A DNA stretch of 9,451 nucleotides from Prevotellaceae bacterium (GTDB lineage Bacteria; Bacteroidota; Bacteroidia; Bacteroidales; UBA932): assembly GCA_031258915.1 (NCBI GenBank), contig JAIRMD010000125.1:1-9451 (forward strand). The letters run 5' to 3'. Below are positions 1 to 5,779 of this stretch, piece after piece. The notes under the pieces were generated by a model, which was not told the DNA's origin, did no database searches, and saw only the letters and a list, made by a program, of their open reading frames with translations. How positions within the stretch are numbered: the stretch's first letter is position 1; every line of letters starts with the position of its first letter. The translations under genes and the position numbers were made by a program.

Positions 1-365
1 TGGTAAAGCGCACATTCTATTTAAGCGGAGGGTACCGATGGCAAACGCCCAACGAGGCAGTTGAGGTAGACCCGTCGGCCATGCTGATGTTTACGTCGCT
101 TGCAAAGCCGCAATTTGAGATGGCAGCCAACGTACTTTACCTGAAGCGCTACTGGGGAGGATTGTCATACCGCATCGGAGATGCGCTGGGAATTATGGCA
201 GGCGCTACTATTAGCGAGGCTTTCAAAGTGGGAGCGGCGTATGAATATTCTCTGTCCAAATTAAGAGGAACAAATGGCGGAAATTTAGAAATATTTTTAT
301 CGTACGCATTTGAGCTGAGGTTAGCTAAAAAAGAGAAGAAATATAAGAGCATTAGGTTTTTATAG
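1..365 (+). CDS. porP: PorP/SprF-family T9SS outer-membrane protein, C-terminal part
   Basis: This is the 3' end of a gene that enters from the left; the reading frame is open from base 3 and stops at TAG 363-365, giving about 120 residues. The residues around PSAMLMFTSLAKPQFEMAAN, YWGGLSYRIGDALGIMAG and FKVGAAYEYSLSKL follow the family pattern: a PSA(L/M) strand, a 'xWxGxSYRxGDAxG' strand and a 'GYAYDYxLSxL' strand ending in an 'EIxLSYxF' strand. Alternating polar/hydrophobic strands fit a beta-barrel in the outer membrane. Family members are T9SS components; SprF of Flavobacterium helps export SprB, and PorP of Porphyromonas is needed for gingipain secretion. Its place 27 bp upstream of gldK matches the porPKLMN order and supports the call. 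The N-terminus and signal peptide are outside the window. The PorP versus SprF label is by synteny. Confidence 0.9.
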   Translation, partial: VKRTFYLSGGYRWQTPNEAVEVDPSAMLMFTSLAKPQFEMAANVLYLKRYWGGLSYRIGDALGIMAGATISEAFKVGAAYEYSLSKLRGTNGGNLEIFLSYAFELRLAKKEKKYKSIRFL

Positions 366-392
366 GTATAAATAATGTATATACACTAAGAT

Positions 393-1679
393 ATGTGGGG
401 TATAAAAAAAAGAGTCTGTTTAAGCTTAGAAATCCTTACCTTGCTGGTAGCGGGATGCTCTGCCGAAATAGGTGGAGAATTAGTTGGAGTACAAGGCCGA
501 CCGCCAGTGGGGCAAGAGCTACCCCCGTATGGAATGGTGCTTATTCCGCAGGGCAACTTTAACATGGGCATGAATGACGAAGATGTCATTTTTGCAATGA
601 ATGCCCCAATTAATCCGGTTTCGCTAGATGCTTTTTGGATTGACCAAACCGAAATCACCAACAACGAGTATCGTCAATTTGTGTACTACGTGATTGACTC
701 TATCTCGCGCCGCTTGCTGGGTGAGCAGTTTGATGAATTTTTGATTACCGAAAATTCTTTGGGAGAGCCGATAGACCCTCCCCACCTTAACTGGGAGCCA
801 AAAATTAACGCCTCAAACCCCGATTATACCCAAATTCTTGATGCACTGTACTCTTCGGAGTATGCTGCAGCGGGGCTGGGAAAGTCACTAAACGTAGATA
901 AGCTGGTATATGAATATACATGGTTTGACCGCTACAAAGCCATGAACAAAAAAAGTGCGCAGGATACGGCAGGCGCGACTTCGTACATTGTAAAAGAAAA
1001 TATACCTATTTACCCTGACACTTTGGTGTGGCTGCGTGATTTTGGGTACGCCTACAATGAGCCTTTTGCGCTTCGCTATTTTGAGCACCCCTCTTATGAT
1101 GACTACCCTGTGGTGGGCGTAACGTGGAAGCAGGCCGTCGCCTTTTGCCACTGGCGTACCAAGCTGATGCGCGAGTATTGCCTGAAAAACAGGCGCGTAG
1201 TTCCACAGGAGTACAGGTTGCCAACCGAAGCGGAGTGGGAGTACGCTGCCCGGGGCGGACTTGAGGGGGGAAAATACCCGTGGGGCGGGCTATATACCTT
1301 CGACAAGAAGAACTGCTACCGCGCAAACTTCCTCCCGCAGCGCGCAAGGTTTGGCCTCGACGGAGGGCCAAAAACGTTGCCGGTGGGCAGCTTCCAGCCC
1401 AACGATTTCGGATTGTTTGATATGGCCGGCAATGTTGCCGAATGGACATCCAGCGCTTATGACGAGCAGGCATACAGGTTTGTTAGCAGCATAAACCCAA
1501 ACTACCAGTACCATGCGAAAAGTGGAGAGCCGCTGGCAATGACACGTAAAACGCTAAAAGGCGGCTCATGGAAAGATATTGCCTACTTTTTGCAGTGCGG
1601 TGCCAGAACTTTCGAATATCAGGATACGGCAAAATCGTACATTGGCTTTAGATGTGTTCGCTCTTACGTAGGTAAGTAA
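393..1679 (+). CDS. gldK: T9SS ring lipoprotein GldK/PorK
   Basis: This 428-residue protein has a lipoprotein signal peptide: basic residues at 5-7, a hydrophobic stretch, then lipobox V-A-G-C with the acylated cysteine at residue 22. The rest is a formylglycine-generating-enzyme/sulfatase-modifying-factor (FGE-sulfatase) fold split by an insertion. The first part covers about 46-100 (GMVLIPQGNFNMG; DQTEITNNEYRQFV). The second covers about 238-425, with PVVGVTWKQAVAFCHW, YRLPTEAEWEYAARGG, FGLFDMAGNVAEW, LKGGSW and GFRCVRS. In the family this fold is structural: GldK and GldN form a large periplasmic ring attached to the outer membrane, which is coupled to the GldLM motor. No enzymatic role is claimed. 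The start is the only ATG that puts the signal peptide in place. Glu13 inside the hydrophobic stretch is unusual. The last codons and stop lie in a 17-bp tandem duplication (1665-1698). Confidence 0.97.
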   Translation: MWGIKKRVCLSLEILTLLVAGCSAEIGGELVGVQGRPPVGQELPPYGMVLIPQGNFNMGMNDEDVIFAMNAPINPVSLDAFWIDQTEITNNEYRQFVYYVIDSISRRLLGEQFDEFLITENSLGEPIDPPHLNWEPKINASNPDYTQILDALYSSEYAAAGLGKSLNVDKLVYEYTWFDRYKAMNKKSAQDTAGATSYIVKENIPIYPDTLVWLRDFGYAYNEPFALRYFEHPSYDDYPVVGVTWKQAVAFCHWRTKLMREYCLKNRRVVPQEYRLPTEAEWEYAARGGLEGGKYPWGGLYTFDKKNCYRANFLPQRARFGLDGGPKTLPVGSFQPNDFGLFDMAGNVAEWTSSAYDEQAYRFVSSINPNYQYHAKSGEPLAMTRKTLKGGSWKDIAYFLQCGARTFEYQDTAKSYIGFRCVRSYVGK

Positions 1680-1698
1680 AATACGTAGGTAAGTAAAA
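1665..1698. repeat. Perfect 17-bp tandem duplication over the gldK stop codon
   Basis: The unit TACGTAGGTAAGTAAAA occurs twice with no gap and no mismatch, at 1665-1681 and 1682-1698. The first copy encodes the last residues Tyr-Val-Gly-Lys and the TAA of gldK (1677-1679). The second copy is untranslated and repeats the same codons and stop. A perfect head-to-tail copy with no divergence looks like a recent slippage or duplication event; it does not change the protein. Confidence 0.95.
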
Positions 1699-1724
1699 GC
1701 GGCGGAGAGTATTAACTAAAAACC

Positions 1725-1751
1725 CTGCATAGTACATGTACATGTGTGCAG
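1725..1751. other. Inverted repeat and 12-bp palindrome in the gldK-gldL gap
   Basis: CTGCA (1725-1729) pairs with TGCAG (1747-1751). The stem extends by a T-G wobble and an A-T pair and encloses a loop containing the perfect palindrome ACATGTACATGT (1734-1745). There is no T-run after it, so it is not a typical intrinsic terminator. It could be an mRNA stem, a processing site or a protein-binding palindrome between two operon genes. Function is unknown. Confidence 0.4.
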
Positions 1752-1768
1752 CTAAATTCAAAAATTAA

Positions 1769-3139
1769 ATGGCTAATTTTACAGAAGGCAAAGGTTGGAA
1801 ATTATTTATGGGTAAGCTCTACGGCTTAGGAGCAGCAGTGGTTATTGTAGGGGCTTTATTTAAGCTTGAACACTTTCCCGGCGCCAGCATTATGCTCATT
1901 GTGGGAATGTCGGTAGAAGCGTTTATCTTTATATGCTCCGCTTTTGAGCCGCTGCCTCACCCGGAGCCTCGCTGGGAGTTAGTCTATCCCGAATTAGGCG
2001 ACAGCGAAGCTGGCCATGAAGGAGAATCGCCAAAGGAGAAGAAAACGCGTAAAAATAAAACGGCCATAGAGGGTATTGATATCGCTACCGCAGCCACCGG
2101 CTCGGCAGATTCGGCCGCAGCGCCACCATTAGCCGGCAGCAATGTTGCCGCTGTTGCAGCAATTGGCAGCATTGATTTAAGCAAGCTCAACGTCGAAAAG
2201 CTGGCGTCGGGGTTAAACAAGCTGGGAGAAACAGCGCAAGAGCTTACCTCCCTATCGGAAACAGTAGTTGCAGCAAATACGCTTTCCGAAAAAATGCACC
2301 ATGCCTCTCTTACTGTTGCCAACTTTTCGCAATCGTACGAAAATTCTTCGCAGACCTTGTCGGAGTCAATGCACACCCTTGTGGATACCTATCAGGGGAC
2401 GGCAGAAGCAGTGAAAATATCGGGTAAGCAGATGGGCGATGATATAAGCAAAACAGGCAAGCAGGTGGCAAAAGTCATGGATGAAGCGGCGGAAGATTTT
2501 GCCAAGACCGTAAGCTATACCGGCAAGCAGATAAGTGATGAAGTAGGCAAAACGAGCAAGCAGGTGGCCGACGTAATGGGTGCAATTGTAGAAAGCTTTG
2601 CCAAGAGTGTGGACGATTCGGGCAGGCAGGTAAGCAGCGAAGCAGGGAAAGTCAGCAAGCAGATGGCCGACACGATAGCTGTTGCAGCAACAAACGTTGC
2701 CCAGCTCGTGACCACCTCCGGCAAGTCTGTGAGCGACGAAATAAGCAGAACCGGTAAGCAGATGGCTGATATGATAGGAAGCGTTACCGAAAACTTTGCC
2801 GCTACTTTTACCATTATCGACCGCCATATAAAAGACAACCTGTACGACATAAAGCAGGGTAACGCCACCTACAACAAGCAGGTAGAAGTGCTGAACAAGA
2901 ACCTGACGGCTCTTAATACCGTTTACGAGCTACAAGCGCAGGAAACCGGCAAATACCATAAAAATTCGGCGGCTATGGGGCAGCATCTGGAGAAGTTTGT
3001 CGTAGAGCTGAACCGCTCGGCTGACGAAAATAGGAGCTTTAACAAGGAAATTACGCAGCTCAACAAAAATATTGCAGATCTCAACGGTATTTACGGGAGC
3101 ATGTTGTCGGCTGTGCAGCTGGCAGCTAAGAAAAAATAA
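1769..3139 (+). CDS. gldL: T9SS motor protein GldL/PorL with long hendecad-repeat extension
   Basis: GldL is the inner-membrane stator-like subunit of the T9SS/gliding motor; it works with GldM and uses the proton-motive force. Two membrane helices lie at about 19-33 and 40-59. The conserved GAAVVIVGALFK segment carries Lys32 and His35, and the second helix carries Glu50, matching the key membrane glutamate of characterised GldL. After the membrane hairpin come a charged and Ala/Ser-rich linker (about 62-135), a SKLNVEKLASGLNKLGETA segment typical of PorL, four 33-residue tandem repeats (218-349), and a conserved C-terminal part with two LNKN motifs (LNKNLTALNTVYELQ and LNKNIADLNGIYGSML). By family topology everything after residue 60 should be cytoplasmic. 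The length is 456 residues, against about 215 in Flavobacterium johnsoniae and about 309 in Porphyromonas gingivalis (lengths from memory). The repeats account for most of the excess. The gap to gldM is 89 bp. Confidence 0.95.
   Translation: MANFTEGKGWKLFMGKLYGLGAAVVIVGALFKLEHFPGASIMLIVGMSVEAFIFICSAFEPLPHPEPRWELVYPELGDSEAGHEGESPKEKKTRKNKTAIEGIDIATAATGSADSAAAPPLAGSNVAAVAAIGSIDLSKLNVEKLASGLNKLGETAQELTSLSETVVAANTLSEKMHHASLTVANFSQSYENSSQTLSESMHTLVDTYQGTAEAVKISGKQMGDDISKTGKQVAKVMDEAAEDFAKTVSYTGKQISDEVGKTSKQVADVMGAIVESFAKSVDDSGRQVSSEAGKVSKQMADTIAVAATNVAQLVTTSGKSVSDEISRTGKQMADMIGSVTENFAATFTIIDRHIKDNLYDIKQGNATYNKQVEVLNKNLTALNTVYELQAQETGKYHKNSAAMGQHLEKFVVELNRSADENRSFNKEITQLNKNIADLNGIYGSMLSAVQLAAKKK
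2420..2815 (+). repeat. Four 33-codon tandem repeats inside gldL (twelve 11-residue units)
   Basis: The copies are exactly 99 bp each: 2420-2518, 2519-2617, 2618-2716 and 2717-2815 (residues 218-250, 251-283, 284-316, 317-349). Each opens with (S/T)G(K/R)(Q/S) and splits into three 11-residue units. In all twelve units position 5 is a large hydrophobic residue and position 6 is Ala, Ser or Gly. Position 9 is hydrophobic throughout, with alanine only in unit 7. The next eleven residues (350-360) keep hydrophobics at 5 and 9, so a thirteenth degenerate unit is possible. An 11-residue period is the hallmark of hendecad (straight or right-handed) coiled coils. Codons differ between copies, so the array is diverged and not a recent duplication. 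Confidence 0.9.
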
Positions 3140-3151
3140 AGGTGTAGAGTA

Positions 3152-3167
3152 AGCCCACGTATGGGTT
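3152..3167. other. Short hairpin in the gldL-gldM gap
   Basis: AGCCCA (3152-3157) pairs with TGGGTT (3162-3167), with one G-T wobble and a 4-base loop CGTA. It begins 13 bases after the gldL stop. No T-run follows, so it is unlikely to end transcription; it could protect or shape the 3' end of a processed gldL message. Evidence is base-pairing only. Confidence 0.35.
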
Positions 3168-3228
3168 GCCCAACAGAGGTAGGCACCCCGCGTAGCTATT
3201 TAAAATTTTAGAACATTAAAATTAAGAT

Positions 3229-4770
3229 ATGTCTGGAGGAGGCAAAGAAACACCAAGGCAAAAAATGATAGGCATGATGTATTTAGTGCTAACAGCAATG
3301 CTGGCGCTCAATGTATCGGCTGAAGTGTTGAATGCCTTCGGGCTTTTTGAAAGCGGGTTATCGCAAACGGCAAAAGTGTTCAGCGAAAAAAACGATGCAG
3401 CCGAAACTGTATTTCGCGTAGCCAACGCCGAAAATACAGAGCGTGTAGGTCCTTGGTTTACAAAGTCGCTTGACGTGCGCGAAAAGTCGAAGTTGCTGAT
3501 TGACTACATAGAATCGTTGAAGGTAGAAATGGTTGCGCTGGCCGACGGCCCTGCTGCTTTGGCCATCAAGGACGGAAAGGTTGTGGGAGAACTTCTTATT
3601 AATAAATCCACTACCGAACCGAGTAGCAACCTGATGGTGCGCCAGCAGAAAGGTTTGGAGCTGAAAAAGAAGCTGGAAGAGCACCGCTCTTACCTGCTCT
3701 CAATGGTAAAACCCGAAGCCGCGGGGCTTATCGACAACATCGAAAAAATGCTCGAAACCAAGGATATCAAGGCGCATGACGGTGGAGAGAAGCGCTGGGA
3801 AGTAGGGTTATTTTCGGATTTGCCGGTAATTGCAGCAATACCCCTGCTAACAACATTGCAGGTGAACACTCTTACCTGCGAGGCGGACGTGATGTCCTAC
3901 TTCTTGTCGCAAACCGAGGTGGGCACGGTAAAAATCGACAACTTTGACCCTGTGGTGCAATCGGTGTCGGATTACGTGATACGCGGAGGCAAATTTGAGG
4001 CGCAAATATTTTTGGCCGCCTCCGACAGAACGCTAAAGCCGGATGTGACGGTAAACGGGCAAAAGCTGAGCTCCGTTGAAGGCAAGGCGCGCTACGAGGC
4101 ATCGGCCAACAACATCGGCGAGCAAATACTAAACGGGGCTATTACGCTCAACGGGAAATCTTACCCGTTTACCTACACCTACACGGTGGCCGAGCCAAAC
4201 GTGGTGGTATCGCCCTCAAAAATGAACGTGCTGTACCGCGGGGTGCTGAACCCCATTGATGTGTCGGCGGCAGGTATCCCCGACAACAAGGTGCGGATTA
4301 GCGTGAGCAACGGAGCGCTGAGCAGAGAAAACAGGCAGTACTGGATAAACCCCGGCGATGGAACTATCTGCGAAGTGAGCATTGTGGCAGAAATAAACGG
4401 AGAAGAGCGCAACATGGGCAAAAAAATGTTCCGCGTAAAAAACGTGCCCAAGCCGACACCCGAAATGGACGGGATACAGGGAAAAACAGCCACCCGGCAG
4501 CAGCTGATATCCTCGCAGGGCATTCGCGCCATCATGCCGCCGGATTTTGACTTTGACTTGAAGTTTTCGATAAAGTCTTTTGTGGTATTTGCCTCCATTG
4601 ATGGCTATGTGCAAGAACAAACGGCATATAACCAAATGTTTACCGACAAGCAAAAGCAAATAATGAACAGGCTGCAAAGCGGCCAGCGCCTAAGCATTAC
4701 CGAAATCAAAGCGGTAGGTCCGGATGGCAAAGTGGTTGATTTGCAAGATTTAAGTATAAAAGTAAGGTGA
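3229..4770 (+). CDS. gldM: T9SS motor/shaft protein GldM/PorM
   Basis: GldM is a bitopic inner-membrane protein whose dimer sits in the GldL pentamer and spans the periplasm to contact the GldK/GldN ring, passing motor motion to the outer-membrane machinery. The N-terminus shows the diagnostic segment with Arg10, a single membrane helix at about 13-31 (MIGMMYLVLTAMLALNVSAE) and the following EVLNAF. The periplasmic part fits the four-domain layout known for GldM/PorM: a helical D1 up to about residue 220 (including the VGLFSDLPVIAAIPLLTTLQ segment), then three beta-rich domains at about 225-322, 323-405 and 410-513. The 513-residue length is that of characterised family members. The ATG at 3229 puts the cytoplasmic tail at about a dozen residues, as expected. 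The gene sits 89 bp after gldL and 48 bp before gldN, probably in one transcript. Confidence 0.97.
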   Translation: MSGGGKETPRQKMIGMMYLVLTAMLALNVSAEVLNAFGLFESGLSQTAKVFSEKNDAAETVFRVANAENTERVGPWFTKSLDVREKSKLLIDYIESLKVEMVALADGPAALAIKDGKVVGELLINKSTTEPSSNLMVRQQKGLELKKKLEEHRSYLLSMVKPEAAGLIDNIEKMLETKDIKAHDGGEKRWEVGLFSDLPVIAAIPLLTTLQVNTLTCEADVMSYFLSQTEVGTVKIDNFDPVVQSVSDYVIRGGKFEAQIFLAASDRTLKPDVTVNGQKLSSVEGKARYEASANNIGEQILNGAITLNGKSYPFTYTYTVAEPNVVVSPSKMNVLYRGVLNPIDVSAAGIPDNKVRISVSNGALSRENRQYWINPGDGTICEVSIVAEINGEERNMGKKMFRVKNVPKPTPEMDGIQGKTATRQQLISSQGIRAIMPPDFDFDLKFSIKSFVVFASIDGYVQEQTAYNQMFTDKQKQIMNRLQSGQRLSITEIKAVGPDGKVVDLQDLSIKVR

Positions 4771-4818
4771 TTTTACATCGTAGTATTGTATGGTTATTTT
4801 TTTAAGGTGAAAGTATTT

Positions 4819-5754
4819 ATGAAAAAGACAAATTTTTTAATTTTGGCGGCGGTAATGATGATGACGCTGCTTGCTACGACTGCTATAGCAGCGTGGGCGC
4901 AGAAACCTGCAGCAGCGGCAGAACCAGCAGCAACGAATGGCTTAAAGAAAAATTTGGCGCAGGATGGGTTGTTCCAAAAGCAAATCATTGCAACGCGCGA
5001 CCCTATACCCTACCCGTATATTCGCGAGGCAGATGTAATCTGGTCAAAGCGAATTTGGCGTACTGTTGACATGCGCGAAAAGCTTAACTTCCCGCTGTAC
5101 TACCCTACGGTAGATATGACGCTGCGGCGCAGCTTAGTGCAAACGCTTGTGGATGCCATACACAGCGGCGAAATCCGGGCTTTTGGCACGGACGACGACG
5201 AGTTTACAACGCTGCTGTCGCCTCGGGATGTAACCGCAAACTTTGATGCCGTGGATAAATCCGAGCGCAGGCAAAAAATGGACGGATCGGGCGATACTAC
5301 CATTTTTGTTCGCGGAGAGTATAAATGGGATGAGGTGCGCGAGCTGCTTATCAAGGAGGACTGGTTTTTTGATAAGCACTACTCCAAAATGATGGTGCGC
5401 GTAGTGGGAATTTGCCCTATACGGGTATATAAAAAGCTGCTGAATACGGGGAGTGGGGATGAAGACGCAGATGGCGAGCTGCAAAAAAAGCAGCTCTTTT
5501 GGGTGCACTACGACGAAGCGCGCAAGCTACTGGCGCGTACGCCGGCCTACCTGTCCAATAACGACGCTTCGGTCTGGTCGTACGATGACATATTTAACGG
5601 GCGTCGCTTCAGCTCTTACATTACAAAGGAATCGAACCCGCACAATAACCGCTCTATCGTGAGCTATATGTCCAACGGCTATACCGCTTTGCTGGAGTCG
5701 GAAAGGATAAAGAACGAAATCTTTACCTTTGAGCACGATTTGTGGGAATACTAA
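4819..5754 (+). CDS. gldN: T9SS periplasmic ring protein GldN/PorN
   Basis: GldN is periplasmic and associates with the lipoprotein GldK in the ring that couples the GldLM motor to the outer-membrane translocon. I chose the ATG at 4819 because it starts a clean Sec signal peptide (KK at 2-3, hydrophobic to about residue 25, likely cleavage A-W-A|Q at 27/28). The in-frame ATG at 4786 would add eleven residues ahead of it. The 311-residue protein has the family segments IREADVIWSKRIWRTVDMRE and KLNFPLYYP (about 69-96), the WDEVRELLIKEDWFFDKHYS region with VRVVGICPIR (about 170-202), and the C-terminal WSYDDIFNGRRFSSYI with NNRSIVSYMSNGYTALLESE (about 253-295). An acidic GDEDADGE linker lies at 213-220. 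It is slightly shorter than known GldN/PorN. It is the last gene of the block and is convergent with the glycosidase gene 25 bp away. Confidence 0.96.
   Translation: MKKTNFLILAAVMMMTLLATTAIAAWAQKPAAAAEPAATNGLKKNLAQDGLFQKQIIATRDPIPYPYIREADVIWSKRIWRTVDMREKLNFPLYYPTVDMTLRRSLVQTLVDAIHSGEIRAFGTDDDEFTTLLSPRDVTANFDAVDKSERRQKMDGSGDTTIFVRGEYKWDEVRELLIKEDWFFDKHYSKMMVRVVGICPIRVYKKLLNTGSGDEDADGELQKKQLFWVHYDEARKLLARTPAYLSNNDASVWSYDDIFNGRRFSSYITKESNPHNNRSIVSYMSNGYTALLESERIKNEIFTFEHDLWEY
5476..5500 (+). other. Terminator-like hairpin with A7 loop inside gldN
   Basis: GAGCTGC (5476-5482) and GCAGCTC (5490-5496) form a perfect 7-bp stem around a loop of seven A residues (5483-5489), followed by TTTT (5497-5500). 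In the gldN frame the loop reads CAA AAA AAG, which is an A-AAA-AAG slippery heptamer in the correct phase. The T-run is short and the position is mid-gene, so this may be chance. A small effect on transcription or translation is possible. Confidence 0.3.
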
Positions 5755-5779
5755 AAGTCGGTGCTTGCTACCTCACTTA

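Noticed and set aside
2366..2827. 153-codon - strand open frame with a repeated Leu/Ala/His pattern across the gldL repeats
   Set aside because: Its periodicity is only the reverse-strand image of the 99-bp repeats in gldL.
1680..3228. Both the gldK-gldL and gldL-gldM gaps are exactly 89 bp
   Set aside because: The two gaps share no sequence similarity and the first contains a 17-bp duplication, so equal length is coincidence.
4786..4818. Upstream in-frame ATG giving gldN eleven extra residues
   Set aside because: The extension lies ahead of a complete signal peptide beginning MKK at 4819, so the downstream start is more likely.
5755..5779. Possible bidirectional terminator between convergent gldN and the GH97 gene
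   Set aside because: I found no stable inverted repeat with a T-run in these 25 bases or in the adjoining gene ends.
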